Shown piece by piece: positions 25,966 through 33,338 of a stretch of DNA of 64,000 bases. The notes beneath the pieces are model-generated. The model made no database searches. It had not been told where the DNA came from and was given only the letters and a program-made list of their open reading frames with translations. The first letter of the stretch is position 1; each line of letters starts with the position of its first letter. This DNA comes from Runella defluvii (GTDB lineage Bacteria > Bacteroidota > Bacteroidia > Cytophagales > Spirosomataceae), in assembly GCF_014195535.1 (NCBI RefSeq), contig NZ_JACIBY010000003.1, positions 594,347 through 658,346 of the forward strand, written 5' to 3'. Both the position numbers and the translations under genes were made by a program.

Positions 25966-27333
25966 TCAATTGTCATCGGGGGAAATGCCGAATATTCGAC
26001 ATCCTTGGTATTCAGGTTCAACTTTGATAAATACGTCAGCTACTGCTTTTTTAAACCACTCATCCACCGCCTTTGTTTTTTTGTTTGCCAAAACAATGTT
26101 GTTAAGTTTTTCAAAGTCTAACTTCAAACTCGCCGTGTGCGGGTCTGACTTACTCTTATAATAGACGATGCGCATGGCCGTTTTACCATCGTCCGTACGG
26201 TAATTCAATGGCGCACTTATCGTGCCAACTTTCATGGTATCCAACATCATATACAAGTTATAATCCATAGAAGCATCCAATGGCAAGCGCGACGCGCCCG
26301 ATTGTGCATCTTTGATGAGCCCTCCCGCGTCGGCAGTATTTTTGTCTTCCGACCAATCTTTGGCCAATCTTTCAAATTTAGCCGTTGTGTCTGTTTTAAT
26401 CACTCGGTTTAAGCTATCCAAAATACGCTGTGGTTCACTCAAATCCATGCGGTTGTAATCAGGGCGCAACAAAATGTGACGCGCGTGGTATTCTGCCCCA
26501 CGGATTTCGAGCAATTGAATCAAGTGCAAGCCAAATTCTGACTCTATCGGTTCTGAGATTTCGTTCGGTTTGAGTTTCAACGCTGCTCCTTCAAACTCTG
26601 GCACCATCATCCCGCGCTTGGCAAACCCTAAATCTCCGCCTTGTTGTGCCGAACCAATGTCTTCTGAATAAGCCGACGCCAAGCCAGAAAAATCTTCTCC
26701 TTTTTCAACGCGTTGCTTAAAATCCAACAACTTGTTACGAAGTTCATCTTTTTGCGCCTTGGTCACTTTTGCAAAACGCACAATTTGTCCAATTTCTACC
26801 TCCGCAGGAATAAACGGCAAACTGTCTTTTGGAATCGCATTAAAAAACTTGCGAATCTCACTCGGCGTTACTTTGATTGCTTCCGTAATTTTGTTTTGCA
26901 TTTTGTCCGAAAGCATTTCTTCCTTGATTTCACTGCGAAGCTCTGCTTTTAGCGTCTCAATGCTTTTGCCATAAGCCTCCACAATGTTCTTTTCTGAACC
27001 AAAGCGTTTGGCCATGTATTCCATACGAGCCGAAATTTGATTATCAATTTGTTTGTCTTCCACCTCCACCGAGTCAATTTCAGCTTTGGCAAGGAGCATT
27101 TTACGGATAATCAAACTTTCCAATGCTTGGCATTGGTTGGGCGCAGGTTGGTTTTGTTGTTGGTATTGTAAAATAAGGTTTTCAAGGTCAGAGCGAAGGA
27201 TGTAGTAGTTATCTACTTTTCCGATTACTTTGTTGACACTGACACTTTTGCCTTGTGACCAGCCCGAAAGGCAACTAATAAACACCAATACGAGGGTAAG
27301 GCTACTGAATCGTTGAATGAGGGTATTTTTCAT
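25966..27333 (-). CDS. SurA-like periplasmic peptidyl-prolyl isomerase
   Basis: Protein of 455 residues with a signal peptide (ends near LSGWSQG), an N-terminal SurA-type chaperone domain (about 25-170, VNKVIGKVDNYYILRSDLENL), a parvulin domain (about 175-285, with GGDLGFAKRGMMVPEFEGAA and LIQLLEIR), and a second, more divergent parvulin-like region (about 285-400). SurA escorts unfolded outer-membrane proteins through the periplasm, which fits a genome rich in TonB barrels. It is followed by MoxR after 46 bases and preceded by the larger parvulin lipoprotein after 19 bases, so the three form an operon. Confidence 0.92.
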   Translation of the reverse strand: MKNTLIQRFSSLTLVLVFISCLSGWSQGKSVSVNKVIGKVDNYYILRSDLENLILQYQQQNQPAPNQCQALESLIIRKMLLAKAEIDSVEVEDKQIDNQISARMEYMAKRFGSEKNIVEAYGKSIETLKAELRSEIKEEMLSDKMQNKITEAIKVTPSEIRKFFNAIPKDSLPFIPAEVEIGQIVRFAKVTKAQKDELRNKLLDFKQRVEKGEDFSGLASAYSEDIGSAQQGGDLGFAKRGMMVPEFEGAALKLKPNEISEPIESEFGLHLIQLLEIRGAEYHARHILLRPDYNRMDLSEPQRILDSLNRVIKTDTTAKFERLAKDWSEDKNTADAGGLIKDAQSGASRLPLDASMDYNLYMMLDTMKVGTISAPLNYRTDDGKTAMRIVYYKSKSDPHTASLKLDFEKLNNIVLANKKTKAVDEWFKKAVADVFIKVEPEYQGCRIFGISPDDN

Positions 27334-27352
27334 ATAATACTAAATGGACTGC

Positions 27353-29650
27353 TTATTTTGACAGTTTACGCAATTCTTCTTCGTTTACTTGTACGCCAAA
27401 TTTTTGGCGCAATTGATTAAGCCAATTTGTTTCGAGTTGTTTTTGGAAATCATTTATCACTGCTCCCCGCGCTTCATTAAAAGTTTTGATACGAGCAGGT
27501 TCAATTTTCTCAATGTTAATAACGGCTTTTTTCCCATTTACGTTTACTTGTTGCATTCCAGCTTCCCAACGGCCCGCATTTAAGTACGCATTTGTTCCTT
27601 TCGCAAAAGCACCATCGGTGATGCTAATTACTCCTGTCTTCTGGGCATTCAGCGCTTTTTCAAGGTCTTTTTTTGAACTGCTAAAATACTGAAAACTAAT
27701 TCGGCGGTTGCGCGTATCGGTTGCTACGGGTTTGTATTTCCCATTGTCTTTCTCAATAATTCGCGTCAACGATACGCCATCTCCTGACAAAGCCTTGATG
27801 GCATTTTTCAAGCGAGCCGCCGACACAGAGTCAGCTTCTTCTGCTCCTGCAAACGACGATACCTCTACCACATAATTTTCGTTGTTCATCAATGTCATTG
27901 CCACATCCACCAACGCTTCGCGGTGTTTTTCGGTCAATATCGTCGATTTTGAATCAAAAATGAGGTCTGTCCCCTTGCGACGAAGTTGATAAGGCGCAGA
28001 CTTCAGCGATTCTTGCGCACGTTTCAGGAGTGAATCGCTATCCGACACCAAAATTGTCGCCAATGCGCGCTCTGGGTACTGGTATTTCTGTTTGTTTTGT
28101 TCCCAAAGTTTCCGCTGCCCGAGGGTATCCGACAACGACGGCTGCCAAACGTTGGCTTCCATGGTTTGAGAAAACAACAAACCATCGTTCATTTCCGTCA
28201 CAAGTGCTTTAAATTCAGGGTATTTTTTGTCTAAATTTTTCTCTTCGACTTCAATCAGCTTTTTCTCCAAATACGTACGATAGTAACGTTGCCCAACAAC
28301 CAACGGCGACGAGTTTGGCGCAGCAGGTCGCTGAAAATCGCGTACGTATTCTAAAAACTGATTTACCAAAAACGACTCATTATCAATACGAAACAGCTCT
28401 TTTTTGTCAAGCGTTGCGCTGAGAGGTTCGATAAACTTCCACTGACCGTTTAAGATAGACGAATCAAATTTGGCAAGAGCTGCTTCACGAATAGGTTCTG
28501 CTTCCACTATTTTATATGAAGCTCTTAGCTTTTTGATAAGTGCTTGTTGGATTACTTCACTTCTTGAATCGGTGGTTACTTTTTGGCGAATTTGAGGAGC
28601 CGCCTCGGCAAATGATTCAATGGGCTTTTTGGAAAGCAATTTGACAATATGCCAACCATAATTTGATTGAAACGGCGCCGAAATATCACCCACATTTTTC
28701 AAAGAAAATGCCGTATTCTCAAACTCAGGCACCATTTCGCTTGGCCCAAATTCCCGCAGAACGCCCCCTTCGTTTTTGGTGGTGGCATCGTCCGAATAAT
28801 CACGACACACAATTTCCCACGCTTCTTGTTGAAGTAAGGCCGCCGCTTTTTCTGCCTTGGCTTTCGCTGCGATTTTCCCCGCTTCCGTTGCGCTCGAACT
28901 AACGCTCACCAAAATATGCGCCACCTGTACTTTTCCACGCGCAGGACGGCGTTCAAGTACTTTAATCAGGTGATACCCCGCCCGCGAACGCACAGGATTA
29001 GATATTTGCCCTATAGGCAACGTAAAAGCAGCTGTCTCAAACGGGTAAATTGTTTTAAAAACAGGAAAATAACTTTCCAAATCTCCCCCCTTTGGACTTG
29101 AAATAGGGTCTTTGGAATATTGTTTAGCGGCACTTTCAAAATCAATTTCTTTCTGAATGATGCGCCCACGAAGTTCGCTGATGGCACGAAACACAGACAG
29201 CGTGTCCGCAGGTAAAGCATCAGGCGAAACAGGGAGCATAATGTGCGCGATACGAACTTCTTGCTTCATTCGTTCATACGCCTCCGCCACCAAATTATCC
29301 ACCAACGCCTTGTCCATCAAGTACGGCTGCGCAAGTTGCTGGCGATAAGACGCCATTTCTTCACGAAAACTAGCCGCGGTATCAAGCCCTGCGCTTTGAG
29401 CGCCCAATACTTTTAATTTAAGGTTTGTATAAAGTTGTAGGTATTCGCTAATGCCCGTGGGCTTGGTGGTATCGTCCGAAAACTGGTTTTTGGTAAATGA
29501 CTGAAAAAACTCATCGGTTGTGATTTTTTTCCCGCCAATGGTCAGAATCGTAGGTTCGGACGGTGGTGGCGGTGGAGGGGTAGGTTTCGATGTAGTACAG
29601 GCTGTAATACCAAGAATCAACGCAGCGACGACGAAATAGCTATACTTCAT
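27353..29650 (-). CDS. Multi-domain parvulin-type PPIase lipoprotein
   Basis: Protein of 765 residues. The signal peptide ends in a lipobox with Cys18 (LGITAC), followed by a proline linker of six prolines. Two parvulin domains are clear: about 125-235 (VRIAHIMLPVSP, GGDLESYFPVFKTIYPFETAAF) and 240-350 (VQVAHILVSVSS, GGVLREFGPSEMVPEFENTAF). The C-terminal ~400 residues resemble PpiD-like helical and OmpA-like segments without a firm assignment. It would be anchored in the periplasm and assist folding of exported proteins. It is first in the operon with the SurA-like and MoxR genes. Confidence 0.9.
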   Translation of the reverse strand: MKYSYFVVAALILGITACTTSKPTPPPPPPSEPTILTIGGKKITTDEFFQSFTKNQFSDDTTKPTGISEYLQLYTNLKLKVLGAQSAGLDTAASFREEMASYRQQLAQPYLMDKALVDNLVAEAYERMKQEVRIAHIMLPVSPDALPADTLSVFRAISELRGRIIQKEIDFESAAKQYSKDPISSPKGGDLESYFPVFKTIYPFETAAFTLPIGQISNPVRSRAGYHLIKVLERRPARGKVQVAHILVSVSSSATEAGKIAAKAKAEKAAALLQQEAWEIVCRDYSDDATTKNEGGVLREFGPSEMVPEFENTAFSLKNVGDISAPFQSNYGWHIVKLLSKKPIESFAEAAPQIRQKVTTDSRSEVIQQALIKKLRASYKIVEAEPIREAALAKFDSSILNGQWKFIEPLSATLDKKELFRIDNESFLVNQFLEYVRDFQRPAAPNSSPLVVGQRYYRTYLEKKLIEVEEKNLDKKYPEFKALVTEMNDGLLFSQTMEANVWQPSLSDTLGQRKLWEQNKQKYQYPERALATILVSDSDSLLKRAQESLKSAPYQLRRKGTDLIFDSKSTILTEKHREALVDVAMTLMNNENYVVEVSSFAGAEEADSVSAARLKNAIKALSGDGVSLTRIIEKDNGKYKPVATDTRNRRISFQYFSSSKKDLEKALNAQKTGVISITDGAFAKGTNAYLNAGRWEAGMQQVNVNGKKAVINIEKIEPARIKTFNEARGAVINDFQKQLETNWLNQLRQKFGVQVNEEELRKLSK

Positions 29651-29710
29651 TTGAACTTCTTTTGGTTCATTAATTAAACACTAATCAAGCTTCATTTATT
29701 GTGAAGTTTG

Positions 29711-29718
29711 CAAAGTTA
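29711..29718 (-). promoter_or_regulatory. -7 promoter box of the PPIase operon
   Basis: Reads TAACTTTG on the minus strand, an exact TAnnTTTG match, 60 bases upstream of the ATG at 29650. Confidence 0.4.
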
Positions 29719-29788
29719 CGCCAACTTTCCGAAAGTTTAAACAAACATTCGTTTTGTCAATAGCTCCTTTCTATAACCGAAATCGCTT

Positions 29789-29796
29789 TATCTTTG
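29789..29796 (+). promoter_or_regulatory. -7 promoter box of truA, leaderless arrangement
   Basis: TATCTTTG, an exact TAnnTTTG match, ends only four bases before the truA ATG at 29801, so the transcript should begin essentially at the start codon. Confidence 0.5.
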
Positions 29797-29800
29797 CGCC

Positions 29801-30550
29801 ATGCGTTATTTTTTGGAACTTAATTACCGAGGGACGGACTTTCACGGGTGGCAAAAGCAACCCAATGCTCCCACCATTCAGGAAGAACTCGAACGGGCGT
29901 TTGGGGTTATTTTGCGGCAGCCACTCGAAATTATTGGCAGCAGCCGCACCGATGCGGGCGTTCATGCCGAACAACAATTTGCCCACTTTGACGTGCCCGA
30001 GCCCCTCCCCGCCCCCGATCGACTTATCCACGGCATCAACAGTGTCTTGCCCAACTCCATTGCGGTTAAAAACCTGACCTTGGTCAAAGACGATGTTCAT
30101 TCGAGGTTTGCGGCGACGCACCGTTGTTATCAGTACCGAATCGTGTATCAGCGTAATCCATTTTTGGTGGATTTGGCACACACGTATCGGCCCATTTTGG
30201 ATGTACAAAAAATGAACGAAGCGGCAAAGCTTCTTCTACAATACGAAGATTTTGAGTGCTTTAGTAAAATCCACACCGACGTAAAGACATTCATTTGCCA
30301 GATTGCCTTTGCCTACTGGGAACCGACCGCCTTGGGCATCACTTTTCACATCAAAGCCAATCGCTTTTTGCGTGGCATGGTGCGTGCCATCGTAGGAACG
30401 CTGCTTGAAGTAGGGCGTGGCCGAATGAGTATTGAGCAATTTGAACAAATTATTATTTCCAAAAACCGTAAAAATGCCGCTGCTCAGGCACCTGCTTGCG
30501 GGCTTTTTTTGACCGAAGTGGGCTACGAATGGAACGAACTTTTGAACTAA
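29801..30550 (+). CDS. truA: tRNA pseudouridine(38-40) synthase TruA
   Basis: Protein of 249 residues, typical TruA length. It converts U38-U40 of the tRNA anticodon arm to pseudouridine. The catalytic Asp51 lies in GSSRTDAGVHAEQQF, the start MRYFLELNYRGTDFHGWQ and the RNA-binding RFLRGMVRAIVGTLLEVG segment are diagnostic. It is followed after 12 bases by the nucleotidyltransferase gene, with which it probably forms an operon. Confidence 0.96.
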   Translation: MRYFLELNYRGTDFHGWQKQPNAPTIQEELERAFGVILRQPLEIIGSSRTDAGVHAEQQFAHFDVPEPLPAPDRLIHGINSVLPNSIAVKNLTLVKDDVHSRFAATHRCYQYRIVYQRNPFLVDLAHTYRPILDVQKMNEAAKLLLQYEDFECFSKIHTDVKTFICQIAFAYWEPTALGITFHIKANRFLRGMVRAIVGTLLEVGRGRMSIEQFEQIIISKNRKNAAAQAPACGLFLTEVGYEWNELLN

Positions 30551-30562
30551 CTTATACTTCCC

Positions 30563-31159
30563 TTGAATAAAATAGGTATTATTATCCTCGCCGCGGGAGA
30601 ATCAAAACGAATGGGTTCTCCAAAACAATTGCTCCAAATTGAGGGCAAGAGTCTAATCCATCGCACCGCTGAAATCGCCCTCGCTACCGACTGTTACCCC
30701 GTGGTGATGGTCATTGGTGCCAATAAACCGCAAATTGCCCCCGAAATTGTTGATTTACCCCTCACCATCATCGACAACCCCATGTGGCACGAAGGCATGT
30801 CGTCGTCGGTAAAAATGGGACTTGCGGGCGTCTATATGACTTACAAAGAAATTGAAGCCGTTATCATTCTTGTCTGCGACCAGCCTTACCTTTCGGTTTC
30901 GTTGTTAGAACGGATGATTGAAATTTATACCACCAAAAAACCACGGCTCATTGCTTGTAAATATGGCGAGCAACTGGGCGTGCCTGCTTTATTTGATCGG
31001 ACGCTTTTTGAAGAACTTTTAAATCTCAAAGGCGACAAAGGTGCCAAGCCTGTGCTTATGAACCACCTTGACGAAGCGCATATCCTTCAGTTTGAAGCTG
31101 GCAGCATCGACCTCGATACGCCCGACGAATACCAAGCCTTTCTGGATGGCCTTCGTTAA
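30563..31159 (+). CDS. MobA-like/MocA-family nucleotidyltransferase, TTG start
   Basis: Protein of 198 residues with the MobA-like NTP-transferase signature IIILAAGESKRMGSPKQLL at residues 6-24 and the metal-binding Asp in ILVCDQPYLS. MocA-type enzymes attach CMP or GMP to molybdopterin; others act on sugar phosphates. I start at TTG 30563: the in-frame truA stop lies just upstream, no ATG or GTG precedes the nucleotide-binding loop, and the first ATG (in KRMG) would cut that loop in two. No molybdoenzyme genes are in the window, so the substrate is not established. Confidence 0.85.
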   Translation: MNKIGIIILAAGESKRMGSPKQLLQIEGKSLIHRTAEIALATDCYPVVMVIGANKPQIAPEIVDLPLTIIDNPMWHEGMSSSVKMGLAGVYMTYKEIEAVIILVCDQPYLSVSLLERMIEIYTTKKPRLIACKYGEQLGVPALFDRTLFEELLNLKGDKGAKPVLMNHLDEAHILQFEAGSIDLDTPDEYQAFLDGLR

Positions 31160-31206
31160 TTTTCAAACATACTGACAAAAATCAGTAGTCAATTCTTTAA
31201 CTTTAA

Positions 31207-31261
31207 TTTGGATTTATTCTAAACAAATACGTATGTTTGCAAAAAATTAGAATTATTCTAA
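31207..31261 (+). promoter_or_regulatory. fur promoter with two flanking Fur-like boxes
   Basis: The -7 box TATGTTTG is at 31232-31239 and a -33 TTTG at 31207-31210, spacing 21. A perfect 7-1-7 palindrome TTAGAATTATTCTAA lies at 31247-31261 over the expected transcription start, and a three-mismatch copy TTGGATTTATTCTAA lies at 31208-31222 over the -33 region. Two sites bracketing the -7 box are a good layout for repression by Fur itself; the operator role is inferred. Confidence 0.6.
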
Positions 31262-31305
31262 ATAAAATTACTGTTGTAGTAAGCTCAAAGCAAGCCTTGC
31301 ACAAG

Positions 31306-31788
31306 ATGAATAAGAATCCTCACATTGAAGCCGTTACGCTCCGTCTTAATCAATTTTTAGAAGTAAAAGGGTATCGCCGTACCCAAGAGCGTTACACCAT
31401 TTTAGAGGAAATCTATGCAAAAAACGACCACCATCACTTCGATGCCAGTGAGTTACGCGAAACCCTCATTCAAAAGGGTTTTCATCTGAGCATGGCAACC
31501 GTTTATAATACCTTAGAATTATTTGTGGAAGCTGGGCTCATCAAAAAACATCAGTTTGGCGGACAAGCGGCTTCTCACTATGAACGAACCGTTGGGAGCG
31601 GCCAGCACGACCATATTCTTTGTTTGGATTGTGGGTTTGTCAAAGAATTTTGCGACCCACGAATCCATACCATCGAAAAAACCGTCAGCGATTGGTTTTC
31701 TACCGACATTGCTTATCACTCTTTGGTGCTTTACGGCCACTGTACGGAGGAGCTTTGCAAAAACCGAATTACCAAGAATGTGAATTAA
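31306..31788 (+). CDS. fur: Fur-family transcriptional regulator
   Basis: Protein of 160 residues from the ATG at 31306 (MNKNPHIEAV); 23 in-frame codons upstream lie over the promoter and operators and are not coding. It has the winged helix (GYRRTQERYTILEEIY, MATVYNTLELFVEAGLIKK) and the metal sites: His101 and the CxxC pair Cys106/Cys109 in HDHILCLDC, with Cys146 and Cys151 near the end as the second structural zinc pair. It represses iron-uptake genes when iron is plentiful. Its place just upstream of a chelatase-like lipoprotein and heme-uptake genes, and the Fur-like boxes, support control of this island, though Zur or PerR identity cannot be excluded. Confidence 0.9.
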   Translation: MNKNPHIEAVTLRLNQFLEVKGYRRTQERYTILEEIYAKNDHHHFDASELRETLIQKGFHLSMATVYNTLELFVEAGLIKKHQFGGQAASHYERTVGSGQHDHILCLDCGFVKEFCDPRIHTIEKTVSDWFSTDIAYHSLVLYGHCTEELCKNRITKNVN

Positions 31789-31792
31789 TTTT

Positions 31793-31820
31793 TTTGCACC
31801 ACTATTTATAATTAGTTTAA
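31793..31820 (+). promoter_or_regulatory. Fur-like box and promoter before the heme operon
   Basis: TTATAATTAGTTTAA at 31806-31820 fits the 7-1-7 palindrome found at fur. It follows TTTG (31793-31796) at exactly the same spacing as the near-identical site at 41120-41147. TAGTTTAA (31813-31820) is a weak -7-like sequence overlapping the box, a few bases before the ATG at 31827. Confidence 0.5.
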
Positions 31821-31826
31821 ATTAAA

Positions 31827-32762
31827 ATGAAATCATTTCCTCTTACATGGACATTGGGTGTCATTGCGGCACTGGTACTTTTTCTTCAAGCCTGTTCAAG
31901 CAGCGAGAAGGCATCAAACGAAACCACTACTTCTGAAAAGAAAATCGGGGTATTGTTGGTCAATCACGGCTCTCGTTCGGAGACTTGGCGCAATGAATTG
32001 GTGCGTTTAGAAAAAAATGTAACTGATTCTGTATTGGCATCTGGCGATGTGAAAGGCATTAAAACGGCCTTCATGGAATACACCGAGCCGTCGATTGCCA
32101 CGCGTCTCAAAGAATTTGATAAAGAGGGCTTTACCGATGTGGTTGTGGTTCCAATTTTCTTGACTGTGAGCCCGCATACTTTTGAAGACCTGCCGACCAT
32201 CATGGGACAAAAAGAAGATAAAGCCTCCATGGAAGCCCTGAAACTGGAGAAAATTGAGCGTTATATTCCCAAAGCAGCCATCCACATTACCCCCAACTTA
32301 GACTTTACCGACGTATTAAAAAGAAACGTATTGCGCAGGGCAAAAGAACTTTCAAAAGATGCTCCCCACGAAGGACTTGTGTTGATTGGCTACGGCGACG
32401 AAACCTACGACAAAGAATGGACGGAGTTGTTTAACCAAGTTGCCACGCACGTAAAACAAGAAATTGGCATCAGCGAACATAGCCACGGCTGGTGCGGGCA
32501 CATTGCTCACTACAATCCTGCCGAAACCACCAAGGCAGTAAATGAAGTCTTAAAGAAAAAAGAGAAGGCCGTCGTCATTCCTGTGTTGGTTGCGCACGAC
32601 GAAGACTTTCAGCTTAAAATCATCGGAGGTGGCATCGATAAAGTGGCTAACAGTGAAAAAAAGGTTTCTTACAAGCCTGATGCCATCCTCCCCGACCCTG
32701 ACATTCAGCATTGGGTTATTACCGTCGCCAATGAGTTTGTAGGTAAAATCAAAAAAAGCTAA
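31827..32762 (+). CDS. CbiX/CbiK-type chelatase family lipoprotein
   Basis: Protein of 311 residues. Residues 1-23 are a lipoprotein signal with Cys23 in the lipobox (LFLQAC), so the domain is exported and membrane-anchored. The rest is a two-lobed class II chelatase: VNHGSR with His47 and VSPHTFEDLP with His117, the positions of the two metal-handling histidines in CbiX, plus a His-rich SEHSHGWCGHIAHYNP (218-231) and VAHDEDFQ (His257) in the second lobe. CbiX normally inserts Co or Fe into sirohydrochlorin in the cytoplasm. Export, and position beside heme receptor and HmuY genes, suggest binding heme or removing metal from it in the periplasm, as proposed for periplasmic CbiK of Desulfovibrio. 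Family is firm; role is inference. Confidence 0.88.
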   Translation: MKSFPLTWTLGVIAALVLFLQACSSSEKASNETTTSEKKIGVLLVNHGSRSETWRNELVRLEKNVTDSVLASGDVKGIKTAFMEYTEPSIATRLKEFDKEGFTDVVVVPIFLTVSPHTFEDLPTIMGQKEDKASMEALKLEKIERYIPKAAIHITPNLDFTDVLKRNVLRRAKELSKDAPHEGLVLIGYGDETYDKEWTELFNQVATHVKQEIGISEHSHGWCGHIAHYNPAETTKAVNEVLKKKEKAVVIPVLVAHDEDFQLKIIGGGIDKVANSEKKVSYKPDAILPDPDIQHWVITVANEFVGKIKKS

Positions 32763-32768
32763 GTGACA

Positions 32769-33338
32769 ATGGACTGGTCAAAAAAGGCGCTTCGGCGGCT
32801 CAACATCGCCACGCACCGTGATTTAGGCTATTTTTTTTCGGCTTTGATTATTGTCTATTGTTTGTCGGGCATTGCGCTGAATCACGTCGATGATTGGAAT
32901 CCTGATTTTATTTTGACAAAACGTGAGTTGGTCATTCCTACCAACTACCAGATGGGCAAAATTGGTAAAAAAGAAATTGCTGAGTTTGCCAAAATGGTTG
33001 GAGAAAGTCGCCACAAATACGTGGACTCTCCCACCAAAGATCAGCTCAAAATTTATTACAAAGACGCCTCTTTTCACCTCAATTTCACGAGCCGAAAAGG
33101 ATTGTACGAGCACATTTCCAAGCGCCCACTTTTTTACGAAGTCAACGCCATTCACCGCAATAGCCTCCACGGCTGGAAATGGGCTTCCGATGTCTTTGCC
33201 GTTTTGCTCATTTTGATAACGTTGACGGGTCTTTTTATCCTGAAAGGCAAACATGGACTCAGTGGGCGTGGAAAATGGCTCATTGCCGCTGGTTTTGCTC
33301 CTATCCTTCTTTTCGTCGTGTTACTTTCATTCAAATGA
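32769..33338 (+). CDS. Small PepSY-associated TM protein
   Basis: Protein of 189 residues from the ATG at 32769 (a GTG two codons upstream is possible). One TM helix lies at about 20-37, a periplasmic segment follows, and a second TM lies at 141-159 with a short C-terminal hydrophobic tail at 169-187. His16 and His39 flank the first helix and His129/His134 (IHRNSLHGWKW) precede the second, as expected for a heme-binding or reductase-like PepSY-TM protein. It starts six bases after the chelatase-like gene and its stop overlaps the TonB receptor start as ATGA, so the three are translationally coupled. Exact activity is unknown. Confidence 0.75.
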   Translation: MDWSKKALRRLNIATHRDLGYFFSALIIVYCLSGIALNHVDDWNPDFILTKRELVIPTNYQMGKIGKKEIAEFAKMVGESRHKYVDSPTKDQLKIYYKDASFHLNFTSRKGLYEHISKRPLFYEVNAIHRNSLHGWKWASDVFAVLLILITLTGLFILKGKHGLSGRGKWLIAAGFAPILLFVVLLSFK

